This document shows positions 32,948 to 41,063 of a stretch of DNA of 64,000 bases, in pieces. Position 1 is the stretch's first letter; each line of letters begins with the position of its first letter. A program made the translations under genes and the position numbers. Location of the stretch: positions 1-64,000 of the forward strand of contig JAHHQQ010000001.1 of NCBI GenBank assembly GCA_020026275.1. The letters run 5' to 3'. This DNA comes from Bacteroidales bacterium (GTDB lineage Bacteria; Bacteroidota; Bacteroidia; Bacteroidales; UBA932). The notes below the pieces were generated by a model. The model had not been told where the DNA came from. It searched no databases and worked only from the letters and a program-made list of their open reading frames with translations.

Positions 32948-34571
32948 TCATTTCCACAATCCGGTCACAATAGACCAGAGAACTGTTCCTATGAGCGATG
33001 GACAAGATCGTCATGCCAGGACAATCCTGCCTCAACCGGCACAAAGTCCCGTTGATTTCCTTTTCCGCTTCGTTGTCCAAAGACGAAGTCGCCTCGTCCA
33101 GAAGCAGCACATCCATCTGTTTGTACAAAGCCCTTGCAATGCCGATCCGCTGCCGCTGTCCACCGGACACTTTGCAGCCCCGTTCACCCAGGCCGGTATC
33201 CAGCCCTTCCGGCAAAGTCTTCGCCCATTCCTCCAGACGTACCTGACGCAACACTTCCCAGACCCGTTCACGATCCACTTTTTCAAAGCCCAGTGCAACA
33301 TTTTCCGCAAGGGAGGCCTGGAAGAGGAAGACGTCCTGCGAGACATAACCGACATGGCGGAGCCAGGCGGACCGGACCCTTTCCGTCAACGGTTCCCCAT
33401 CAATCAGAATCTGACCCGACTGCGGTCGGATGAAGCCGAGCAGCAGATTGAAAACCGTCGATTTGCCCACGCCGCTCACGCCGCTGAAGCCAACATATTC
33501 CCCTTTGTGAATTACCAGACAGCAATCGTCGAACAGCGATTCCGCACCGGGATAGGAAAACGAGACGTGCGACAGTTCCAGCCTCTTCTCGAAAGGCAGC
33601 TCTTTCCGCTCTTCCTCTTTCTGTTTCCCGTCATCGGCCAAACCCTCTTCCAGCACGTTCAACGCATATTCCGCATTCTGGATCTGGGTCCATCCGGACA
33701 AGATGGAACGCATGGCAGGAATCATCTTGAAGGCGGCGACTGCAAAGACAGCCACCAGCATCTTGGCCTGTTCTCCACCATAGATGACCAGAACGGTCAG
33801 CCCGACGATCACCGCCAGTTCCGACAAAATCATCGGCAGACGGGAAATGGTGGTCATCTTGAGACTGGATTCCACAATTTGGTCCATTCCTTCCCGGAAT
33901 TCGTCCAGCTGTTTCGGGAAAGCGTCGTTCACTTCCATTTCCGCATAGCCGTTGAACGTCTCCAGCACCACCTTGGACTGAGCCTGCTTGGCCAGCATCT
34001 CCTGTTTGCCATATTTCTTGGCCTTGACCCGGATCACGCAGAGATAGAACACGACGAACGGAATGAAGACCAGCACCAGAATCAGAGCCGTCATGGGAGC
34101 ATAGATGAGCAAGGAGCCCACAATGAGCAGCATCAGCAGCACATCGCCGCACATCTTGGCGATCGGTGCCAGCAGACTGAGGCTGAACGCATAACAGACT
34201 CCGTTCACTTCGTAGCCCAGACGGGAAGTTCCCTGTTCCCGGATATAGAGCAAACCTCTATGATAATAGGAAGAATAGAGCGACATGCTCATCCGCTTGT
34301 ACAATCCCAGCAGGAAACGGTTCTGGTAACGGGAAATGAAAATGGACACCACGCTCTTGATGACCATGACGACCGTCGCCAGGGCACAGAAAAACAAGGC
34401 GGCCCGAATCTGTTCCCATCCTTCCAGCAGATAATACAGGACCGGAAGCAGAACCGCGATGCTGGCAAAATCCAGCAAGGCATTGACAAACATGGCGACA
34501 GAGGTCATGATTGCCTTTTTGCGCTCCTGAGGCTGCAACAAATGAATTATCCTTCCAAATACGTTCGTCAT
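32922..34571 (-). CDS. ABC exporter, fused membrane and ATPase domains
   Basis: In this 549-residue half-transporter, the N-terminal six-span domain (residues about 1-300) is followed by an ATPase domain with Walker A SGVSGVGKST, signature SGGQRQRIGIARAL, Walker B VLLLDEATSSLD and H-loop IAHR. It has no C39 peptidase domain, so a leader, if any, would be removed by another enzyme such as the S26-type peptidase two genes on. The ATGA overlap with the upstream gene shows translational coupling. It probably exports the operon's product, an inference from context. Confidence 0.92.
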   Translation of the reverse strand: MTNVFGRIIHLLQPQERKKAIMTSVAMFVNALLDFASIAVLLPVLYYLLEGWEQIRAALFFCALATVVMVIKSVVSIFISRYQNRFLLGLYKRMSMSLYSSYYHRGLLYIREQGTSRLGYEVNGVCYAFSLSLLAPIAKMCGDVLLMLLIVGSLLIYAPMTALILVLVFIPFVVFYLCVIRVKAKKYGKQEMLAKQAQSKVVLETFNGYAEMEVNDAFPKQLDEFREGMDQIVESSLKMTTISRLPMILSELAVIVGLTVLVIYGGEQAKMLVAVFAVAAFKMIPAMRSILSGWTQIQNAEYALNVLEEGLADDGKQKEEERKELPFEKRLELSHVSFSYPGAESLFDDCCLVIHKGEYVGFSGVSGVGKSTVFNLLLGFIRPQSGQILIDGEPLTERVRSAWLRHVGYVSQDVFLFQASLAENVALGFEKVDRERVWEVLRQVRLEEWAKTLPEGLDTGLGERGCKVSGGQRQRIGIARALYKQMDVLLLDEATSSLDNEAEKEINGTLCRLRQDCPGMTILSIAHRNSSLVYCDRIVEMNENGISGL

Positions 34572-35677
34572 CGGTCTGTTCCAAAAATGGTCGAAGGGGA
34601 TTTGAGATGGGCGACCAGAGAAGTCCAGATCCCCTTGGTGATGGATGTTCCCATCAGATCCTTCTGCTGTCTGAGCCGCCAGAGCAATCTTCTGGTCTTG
34701 TACACAAGCAGTTTCGGACGTGACATCCGGGGTGTATGCTGGTCATAGATCGGATGCAGCAGTTCCACCATCATCCTGTCCAGCAGTTCCTCGTCCCCCT
34801 GGACGGGAACCTCTGTTCCCAGATAACGGTTGGTCAGCATCGTCAAGGTATTGGTAAATCTCAAAAGATACGGATTCTGCACTTCCTCCGGCATGCCGAG
34901 GGCGGCATTCTCCAACAGGACCGCCCAGTCCATGACATGGTGCAGGGAGAAACCGGAACCGTAATGCTGGAAATTGTGGAAGGCCAGAAACAAAGTATAG
35001 AAAGCCAGAGAAGCCGTCTTCACCCGGCCATTTTCTCCGAGCGGCACCTCGTGCGGCTGCGCCAGCTGATGCAGCAGGTCGTCCACTTGGACAGAGAGCG
35101 GGAAAGATCGGTTCAGGAAATGTTTATGGTTTTCAATGTGGATGCCCTGGTAATCGAAAGTATAATGCTTCGCATAGCTCCGGTTCACTGCAATCCCCTG
35201 CTCTTCCATCAGCGTATCCGCCAGATCATTGGCTTCCTGGTCGCTCCGCTTCTGCGAATCCAGAGAATAGGTCCAGATATCGATGTCTCCCCCCTCCCGA
35301 TGTTCCGGATGAGGATAATAGGTGGAAAAAGCCACTCCTTTCATCTGCATCATGCCCACTCCGTGAGCTGCATAGAATTCGGACAGGTTCTGGGCGGTAC
35401 GGCAATAATAGCCGTATCTCTTTTCATAGTCCTGGACAGCCAGTCCCCAGGTCAGCTTCAGGGCATGCGGCATCTGCCACTCCTCCGGAAGCAACCGGGC
35501 ACCATCCCAGGCGAGGGCCATCACACCGTGCTGGACAGCAGTCTGCCGGCAGATTTTCCAGTCCTCTCCCGTCGCATCGGAAAAGAGCGTCTCCTGATGG
35601 AATAGAAACTTTCCTTTCAGCGAAGCGGCCAACAATGCAAAAAGCATCTTGTCAGATTTCGTCAATTCCGCTTTCAT
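34568..35677 (-). CDS. Nucleotidyltransferase-like protein (PF14907 type)
   Basis: The 369-residue protein has the motif MKGVAFSTYY...HREGGDIDIW, the GG-D-x-D metal-binding signature of pol-beta-type nucleotidyltransferases (Asp131 and Asp133), with helical N- and C-terminal parts (NRSFPLSVQ, LFLAFHNFQHYGSGFSLHHVMDW). This uncharacterised family recurs in RiPP clusters including lasso peptides with a kinase. It would transfer a nucleotide to a peptide, phosphate or small molecule; the acceptor is unknown. It lies 27 bases after the PqqD-like gene. Confidence 0.82.
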   Translation of the reverse strand: MKAELTKSDKMLFALLAASLKGKFLFHQETLFSDATGEDWKICRQTAVQHGVMALAWDGARLLPEEWQMPHALKLTWGLAVQDYEKRYGYYCRTAQNLSEFYAAHGVGMMQMKGVAFSTYYPHPEHREGGDIDIWTYSLDSQKRSDQEANDLADTLMEEQGIAVNRSYAKHYTFDYQGIHIENHKHFLNRSFPLSVQVDDLLHQLAQPHEVPLGENGRVKTASLAFYTLFLAFHNFQHYGSGFSLHHVMDWAVLLENAALGMPEEVQNPYLLRFTNTLTMLTNRYLGTEVPVQGDEELLDRMMVELLHPIYDQHTPRMSRPKLLVYKTRRLLWRLRQQKDLMGTSITKGIWTSLVAHLKSPSTIFGTDR

Positions 35678-35704
35678 ATCACTTCTATTGATTCCATTTT
35701 TCCT

Positions 35705-35974
35705 CTACTGGCTGATGACCGCACAGGCCGTCAGGTCCTCCACCCATTTGGAAGCATCCTGCTCTGCCCTTTCCCGGTCAATGCCGTAATGTTCCTCCAA
35801 GGCCTCCACAACCTCCTGGAGAGTGAACTGCCTTCCGGAAAAAGTTTCATAAAGATATTTTGCAGAAGAATTGAGAGAGATGATTTTGGTCAAATCGGCT
35901 CCTGCCTTGCCTTGCAGCACAATGACAGATTCGCCAGCGATCTCTCGCAATGTAAGTTCTGAATTGATTTTCAT
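35705..35974 (-). CDS. PqqD-like peptide-recognition protein (RRE fold)
   Basis: The 89-residue protein is of PqqD size and layout: three N-terminal strands (LTLREIAGESVIVLQG), then LNSSAKYLYETFSG, LQEVVEALEEHYGID and a C-terminal helix ending LTACAVISQ. PqqD-type proteins bind leader peptides and hand them to modifying enzymes. ATG 35974 (MKINSEL) is the natural start; the upstream extension overlaps the preceding lipoprotein gene. Its presence is the main reason to regard the operon as RiPP-like, although no precursor was identified in the short gaps around it. Confidence 0.85.
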   Translation of the reverse strand: MKINSELTLREIAGESVIVLQGKAGADLTKIISLNSSAKYLYETFSGRQFTLQEVVEALEEHYGIDRERAEQDASKWVEDLTACAVISQ

Positions 35975-36018
35975 GGTTTTATACATTAAGTTATTAATAT
36001 TCAAGTGGTTGATATACT

Positions 36019-36810
36019 CTATTCCAATATGATCCCACAAGGAGGGACAATTGGTTCTGAAAAAGTGACCGTCCGCTCAGCGCCTTCCTTCATGAAATGG
36101 AAAACATACTTTGTCCCTTCGGGTTCAGCGGAAGGACGGTATTCCAGACAGCTGGACGCTCCTTCAACATGTTCATACAGCACCAGCGGCCTGTCTTTGT
36201 CAAGAAGGAAAGAGGGCCGGGACGAAATGTGGGTCTCCCCGAGAGCTGCTGCGGATACATGATGGAAACTCCCCGTCGGCTCCACATAGAAGGACCATCC
36301 TTCAAAGGCATCCATCCCTCTGAGGGTCACCTGGACGAAATCTTCCGGATAGGCCATTTCAAAACGAGCTTTCAGAGTGCCGTTTCCACAACGGTATTTG
36401 ACATTCTCCGCCTGCAGACGGATCTTTCCCCTACATTCAGAAGTCACACTGGACAAGCCGTCCCGGTCCACTTCCATTGCAATGTCATTTCCTTCATAGT
36501 AGATCGCATCCAATATTCCTTTTCCCGGCAAGGAATTGACATATTCCAAATTGCGGACATGCGGTTGCCATTTCTTTCCGTCAAATACGAATATTACTTG
36601 CTGGTCATCTTCAACATTCTTGTTGAAAAAAAGAATCATTTTGTCCCCTTTCTGCCATTTGACAGGCTCCCGTTCTTCCACGATGCCCACCGTTTCCAGT
36701 GAAGGCACCTCTGCCGTTATCTTGAATTTCAGATTCGGATCTTTGTTGCAACCACAAAATACCAGCAATGTGCATATTGCCATCCAATTCCATCCATTTC
36801 TTGTTTTCAT
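36019..36810 (-). CDS. Fimbrillin-like lipoprotein, first gene of the PqqD operon
   Basis: The 263-residue protein has a lipoprotein signal (TLLVFCGC, Cys at about residue 21). It also has a WQKGDKMILFF...FVFDGKKWQPH pattern and beta-rich composition resembling fimbrillin-like or Mfa-type surface proteins of Bacteroidales. It lies 44 bases upstream of the PqqD-like gene on the same strand, so it is likely cotranscribed. It could be a surface partner, an immunity or receptor protein, or an unrelated passenger. A short hydrophobic C-terminus (PPCGIILE) with one Cys is noted; no modification can be inferred from that. Confidence 0.65.
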   Translation of the reverse strand: MKTRNGWNWMAICTLLVFCGCNKDPNLKFKITAEVPSLETVGIVEEREPVKWQKGDKMILFFNKNVEDDQQVIFVFDGKKWQPHVRNLEYVNSLPGKGILDAIYYEGNDIAMEVDRDGLSSVTSECRGKIRLQAENVKYRCGNGTLKARFEMAYPEDFVQVTLRGMDAFEGWSFYVEPTGSFHHVSAAALGETHISSRPSFLLDKDRPLVLYEHVEGASSCLEYRPSAEPEGTKYVFHFMKEGAERTVTFSEPIVPPCGIILE

Positions 36811-36932
36811 TGTCTTCTTGTTTCAACTGACACTTTATAGACAATTCTCCAGCTAAACGGGATCTTCAATCATTGCATAGTAACTTATGCAAATACAAAA
36901 AAGGAAGATAGGGAGACATCTCTGAAAAAACA

Positions 36933-37847
36933 TTACGCCTTACGTCCAGATGACTTCTTCCTGGCTGTAGCCCAGATGAGGTAGCCGAGCACCGCGATGA
37001 ACGCACTGAGGATGATGACCATCTCAACGACATGGTGCATAGGGTCCACCCAGATCTCGCTGAACAGGTCCATACGGCCGAGGATCTCCACCGGAGTCCA
37101 GAATACCATGACGGTAGCGATGGCCATTCGGATGTTGGCTCCCCAAGAGGAGAGGCGGGTCTGCCTCTCGAACATGAAGAGAGAACCGATGAAGCATCCC
37201 ACACCGACGGCGAGAGTCACAGGATGGTTTTCTCCAAGAAAGTTGTCATCATAGCAAAACATCAGCAAGATATACATCGCCCAGATGATCATCATGAATT
37301 CCATGAAAGTGACGATGGAAGTGTGACGGGTCATCGGACGTGCGGCAATCTCATTCTTCTTTCTTCCGAACAGTTTCTCCTGGCACCAGTTCATGAAATT
37401 GCATCCGTTTTTCGTGCTGAAAAGGTACATGAGCATAACCATCATCCAGAAACCGAAAGTAGCTGGCAGCAGCAGGTACTCAGGACGGGTGATGACCTCA
37501 TTCGTAACCGGATCCAGTTCCGGCTGTGTGCCAAAACGGACAGCGAAGTACTGGAACAGAAATTCTACCCAGCCGGTCCAGAAGAGCAGCGCACCGAAGA
37601 AGCCGAAGAGGGTCTGTTTGGTGTCCCCCTTCACGAAGACACCGATGATCACGAGGAGCATTCCGATGAAACCGAGGCTGAATGCAGCATAGTGCAGTGC
37701 TGTCTCATTGAAGATATGCTCCATCATGATCATGAGAGCATGTCCCAAAGGCATAGCAAGAAGAACCATAAGAAAGGAAGCGATGGCCTTCCACCAATGA
37801 CGAGGCCTTCTGATTTTGTTTCCACTCATGTCAATTGTCTTTTCCAT
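36933..37847 (-). CDS. Conserved-type polytopic membrane protein, function unknown
   Basis: The 304-residue protein has about eight hydrophobic spans (near residues 20-40, 52-71, 78-99, 124-144, 176-198, 207-224, 231-250 and 266-291). The short loops contain Trp/His (PRHWW near the start, DPMHHVVEM near the last span), and the tail is basic. I do not recognise the family. ATG 37847 was chosen over an in-frame TTG at 37853. It lies 122 bases upstream of the fimbrillin-like lipoprotein gene; no terminator or promoter is evident between them, so cotranscription is possible but uncertain. Confidence 0.75.
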   Translation of the reverse strand: MEKTIDMSGNKIRRPRHWWKAIASFLMVLLAMPLGHALMIMMEHIFNETALHYAAFSLGFIGMLLVIIGVFVKGDTKQTLFGFFGALLFWTGWVEFLFQYFAVRFGTQPELDPVTNEVITRPEYLLLPATFGFWMMVMLMYLFSTKNGCNFMNWCQEKLFGRKKNEIAARPMTRHTSIVTFMEFMMIIWAMYILLMFCYDDNFLGENHPVTLAVGVGCFIGSLFMFERQTRLSSWGANIRMAIATVMVFWTPVEILGRMDLFSEIWVDPMHHVVEMVIILSAFIAVLGYLIWATARKKSSGRKA

Positions 37848-38052
37848 ATTCAAATCAATGATTTTAATTTATGCTTGACACCGGTATTCTCATCTCAAAG
37901 AGAAACGGTCCGATAAAGATAGGACAAATCCGCCGAATATCCAGTCTGGCGACAAACCTTCTTTCTTCCAGCATCATCAAATATAGAACGAAACAACCGG
38001 CTTTTCCTGACGGCATTGCATTGTCAGCAAACTGACGAGGCGATGAAAACGG

Positions 38053-38086
38053 AAAAAGCTTGCAAGTCATTGACTTACAAGCTTTT
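38053..38086 (-). terminator. Terminator downstream of tRNA-Ser
   Basis: AAAAAGCTTGCAAGTC (38053-38068) pairs with GACTTACAAGCTTTT (38072-38086) with one mismatch, giving a stem of about 15 bp with T's on the minus-strand 3' side. It lies 4 bases after the tRNA 3' end in the direction of tRNA transcription. Confidence 0.85.
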
Positions 38087-38090
38087 GTTG

Positions 38091-38175
38091 CGGAGAGAGA
38101 GGGATTCGAACCCCCGGACCCGTGAAGATCAACAGTTTTCAAGACTGCCGCATTCGACCACTCTGCCATCTCTCC
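38091..38175 (-). tRNA. trnS: tRNA-Ser (anticodon TGA)
   Basis: On the minus strand the acceptor GGAGAGA (5' end at 38175) pairs with TCTCTCC (38098-38092), with discriminator G at 38091. The anticodon loop CTTGAAA carries TGA. A long variable arm, as in serine tRNAs, precedes the T arm GGGGGTTCGAATCCCTC. The CCA end is not encoded. It reads UCA and, by wobble, other UCN codons. Confidence 0.96.
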
Positions 38176-38303
38176 CTTCAAGACTACTTCTAATCTTCCA
38201 TCATTTTAACGGACTGCAAATATAGTCCATTTATAGACAAATACAAAAATTTTAATGATTTTTATCAAAAAAAAATTCACCATTGAAATAAAATACCTTA
38301 AAA

Positions 38304-38336
38304 TTTGCAATTATTATCCTAAAATCTGTACTTTTA
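38304..38336 (+). promoter_or_regulatory. Putative promoter of outer-membrane protein gene
   Basis: TTTG (38304-38307) and TACTTTTA (38329-38336; one mismatch to TAnnTTTG) are 21 bases apart in an AT-rich leader about 45 bases before the ATG at 38382. Confidence 0.45.
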
Positions 38337-38381
38337 TCGCTTATACACTTATTTTATATTTATTTTTAAAATAACAACACC

Positions 38382-39047
38382 ATGAAAAAAATTTTATCAT
38401 TTGCAGCATGTTGCCTGATTTCAGCACTGACACTTTCCGCACAGAATAAAGGCGACATGAGCGTATTCGGAGAAATTGGATATATCGGTGGCTTTTTTCA
38501 AGAAAAAGTCACTACAACTGCTAGCAGCACTTCCAGTTCCACCACTCAAAAGACGCCAATGAACTTATTCACTTTCACTCCAAAATTTGGATACTTTGTC
38601 ATGGACAACTGGGAAATCAGCGCAGGTCTATCTTTTTTGGCCGGTGACAGCAAAATCTCCAAAAAAACCAGAAACGGCATCAATTTCTTTGGAATCAATC
38701 TCGGTACACATTACTATATCAACATTTGTGACAATCTTCATTATACCCCAGGATTGGATATTGACCTCGGTTCAGCAAATTCGTATTCCCATTACAAAGA
38801 TGACGGAAAAAGCAAGAAGACTTCCAAAAACGGATTCGCTTATGCTCTGAATTTTGATTTGGCAAAATTTGAGGTCGCTGTCGGAAAAAGGTTCGGAATT
38901 ATCTTGAACGTGCTCTCTCTCCAATACGGAAACATGACAATCAAAGAGAAAATGTTCCAGGAGAACCTCAATATTACCACAACCAGTTCACATAGCCACA
39001 TGCTGTTCAACATCAACCATAGCATCGGACTCAAATTTTATTTCTAG
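38382..39047 (+). CDS. Outer-membrane beta-barrel protein (OmpA/OmpW-like porin fold), function unknown
   Basis: The 221-residue protein begins with a signal peptide (ILSFAACCLISALTLSAQ, cut about residue 20). Alternating hydrophobic strands follow with aromatic girdles (FTFTPKFGYFVMDNWEISAGLSF, TPGLDIDLGSA), and it ends in Phe (SIGLKFYF), the usual C-terminal signal for the outer-membrane assembly machinery. A Ser/Thr-rich insert at about residues 45-58 is probably an exposed loop. It is a single gene between tRNA-Ser and the PUL with its own terminator. No ligand can be named. Confidence 0.8.
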   Translation: MKKILSFAACCLISALTLSAQNKGDMSVFGEIGYIGGFFQEKVTTTASSTSSSTTQKTPMNLFTFTPKFGYFVMDNWEISAGLSFLAGDSKISKKTRNGINFFGINLGTHYYINICDNLHYTPGLDIDLGSANSYSHYKDDGKSKKTSKNGFAYALNFDLAKFEVAVGKRFGIILNVLSLQYGNMTIKEKMFQENLNITTTSSHSHMLFNINHSIGLKFYF

Positions 39048-39098
39048 AAAGATGGATTTTTGCGATGACAAAACATTATGTCCATTTATATGCCAATA

Positions 39099-39128
39099 AG
39101 AAACCCAGTCAATGACTGGGTTTCTCGT
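39099..39128 (+). terminator. Terminator after outer-membrane protein gene
   Basis: AGAAACCCAGTCA (39099-39111) pairs with TGACTGGGTTTCT (39113-39125). The literal one-base spacer means the top pairs open into a small loop. A short T-rich run follows. It may work in both directions, since the PUL operon also ends here at 39177 on the minus strand. Confidence 0.8.
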
Positions 39129-39176
39129 TTTGACACATATTGGATCTGACCTTCTGATTGAAACAAAAAGCCAATA

Positions 39177-41012
39177 CTACCTTGCAATTACCATCAGTGA
39201 ATTTGCAACATTTCTTTCCTTTTTATCTGAAGGCTTGTTCAGCAAACTGAATTTATTGTGATCTCGTTTTACGATTGCTGTGGAGCCACCTCCGTCCATA
39301 TTGACGGCCCGTTTGCAACCAATACTGTAACACATTCTAGCTGCACCATTCAATGTCAGGCCTGCAGACCAGCCAGGCTGCCTTCCATCTACTACAAAGA
39401 TAAAAACACGGTCCTCGGAAACTCCCATGAATGTACGCGGATTTCTTTCCATAAACTGGTCTCTTTTGTCTCGCAGCAGCGGATCTCCATCTTTTGCTCC
39501 CGGCTGTGCATAGGGTTCTCCTCCTTGACTGATAAGACGATACCATCCTCCAATGGCATTCTCGATGTTATTGTTCGAAATGACTTCCTTCCAAGCATTT
39601 TCATCAACGATTCCAACCTTACCGGTATCGGTAGCATAAAACGTATCTGTATTGGCAATGTCATTGGGAGCAACAGCCCATTTCTTGATATATTTTCCAT
39701 CTTTGAACATGATGCCATAAGTATAATTGCCACCTTTGGCGCCCCAAGCATCTCCATTTACAGCGGCCAATACTTTTTTTCCGCTTTCACTTGCTGATTT
39801 GACTTGACCAGATACTGTCTGCAAACTTGAAGGCGGAACGGTATTGCCATCATAAGGAGTTCCGACAGCAAAGCTTACTTTATTGGGATCAGCCTCAATG
39901 AGCCAGACATGGAGCAACTCTCCATATTGACTCAATTCCGCCTCATGAACAACAGCACCTTCATATCCCAGACGATGGGTCTTCCATCTATTTATTGATT
40001 CAATGCCATTGTCTCCATAATTCTTAATCTTCGTGAACAGCTCCAAAGTCCTTCCTTCTTTTCCTTCAATGATATCTTCCGGTCCCTGAGGAGTTGCAGG
40101 AAGTTCAGGTTTGGCACCCTCTTCTCTCATATTTACAGTCCAGGAAACTGATTTTCCTGACCGCAGTTCTATCGCATCGTCCGATGCATCAAATCCTCTT
40201 GTGAAAATATGTTCTCCCCCTTTCACATCGACTGCCACGAGAGATATATCATAATTCCGAAGCACAACCGGCCACATGGACAACCATATCTTTCGTTTTC
40301 CTTCATTGTCAGATGCTGTCCTCAAACCACCTTCTATGGCTACGTTAATACTACTGCTCAATTCAGAACCGGCGACAAACTTCTTCTCCACAAAATCGAA
40401 AACCTGTTTGCCGACAATCAATTCCCCTGCCACAAATGACATGGATTTTAGAGAATAGTCCTGTGGGATACCAGCAAGTTCAATCTCTGCAACCGCATTC
40501 AAACGAGACACCCCGATGTCAAGTGTGTTCTCTTCAAAATATGTCTGAGGAAAAGAGAAGCTGAGAGAAGAAACCAGCACGTCTGCTTTCGGATCAACGC
40601 CTTGCAGTTGAGGTGTTTGTGTGGGAATTATACAAAGAGGGCATGTAGTGCCTCCATCATCTTCTGGCGCCGGCTGTCCTTCTGACTTATACAACCAATA
40701 TTTACACTCTCCCTTTTGGGATCTGAACTGGTAACTATATTCTGCTCTACCATCTGACAAGGCAGTAAAATCAATTGGAGATTTCCAAGAACTCCGGCCT
40801 TTTTCATTAATCTGGAACAAGACAGGTCTATCTTCTTCTTTCCAGTCCAATTCATTGGATTCTGAATTCTTTGCTCCGGCAATTTTGTTGTCCAACGATA
40901 CAGACAGGACGATCTGTCCCTTCTCTGAAGAAGCGCCGCCTTTTTCTGAACAAGAACATAGTCCACCCAGAAACAAGGCTGATATCAATATAAAGTTAAA
41001 TTTGAATTTCAT
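39177..41012 (-). CDS. Phosphodiester glycosidase-domain (NAGPA/DUF2233) lipoprotein
   Basis: The human relative removes GlcNAc from GlcNAc-phospho-mannose; bacterial relatives are thought to cleave sugar phosphodiesters. The 611-residue protein has a lipobox (LGGLCSC), an N-terminal beta-rich region (about residues 20-300) with fimbrillin-like features, and the catalytic-type domain from about residue 325. It has FMGVSEDRVFIFVVDGRQPGWSAGLTL and the hallmark NMDGGGSTAI (Asp573), ending with a conserved NVANSLMVI. It is the last gene of the ECF-SusCD operon, so surface glycan processing is likely. The sugar is inferred, not proven. Confidence 0.87.
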   Translation of the reverse strand: MKFKFNFILISALFLGGLCSCSEKGGASSEKGQIVLSVSLDNKIAGAKNSESNELDWKEEDRPVLFQINEKGRSSWKSPIDFTALSDGRAEYSYQFRSQKGECKYWLYKSEGQPAPEDDGGTTCPLCIIPTQTPQLQGVDPKADVLVSSLSFSFPQTYFEENTLDIGVSRLNAVAEIELAGIPQDYSLKSMSFVAGELIVGKQVFDFVEKKFVAGSELSSSINVAIEGGLRTASDNEGKRKIWLSMWPVVLRNYDISLVAVDVKGGEHIFTRGFDASDDAIELRSGKSVSWTVNMREEGAKPELPATPQGPEDIIEGKEGRTLELFTKIKNYGDNGIESINRWKTHRLGYEGAVVHEAELSQYGELLHVWLIEADPNKVSFAVGTPYDGNTVPPSSLQTVSGQVKSASESGKKVLAAVNGDAWGAKGGNYTYGIMFKDGKYIKKWAVAPNDIANTDTFYATDTGKVGIVDENAWKEVISNNNIENAIGGWYRLISQGGEPYAQPGAKDGDPLLRDKRDQFMERNPRTFMGVSEDRVFIFVVDGRQPGWSAGLTLNGAARMCYSIGCKRAVNMDGGGSTAIVKRDHNKFSLLNKPSDKKERNVANSLMVIAR

Positions 41013-41063
41013 TCCAAAAATTTTGATTTATGTACACCTGCAAAGATAGGAGCGCAATCCTAT

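Noticed and set aside
32991..34748. Long plus-strand frame (585 residues) opposite the ABC transporter gene
   Set aside because: It has a composition typical of antisense shadows (rich in Arg, His, Gln, Pro) and no family; the minus-strand ABC transporter is unmistakable.
34568..36810. A classic RiPP precursor peptide within the PqqD operon gaps
   Set aside because: The gaps (27, 44 and 122 bases) hold no convincing short ORF with leader and core features, so none was reported.
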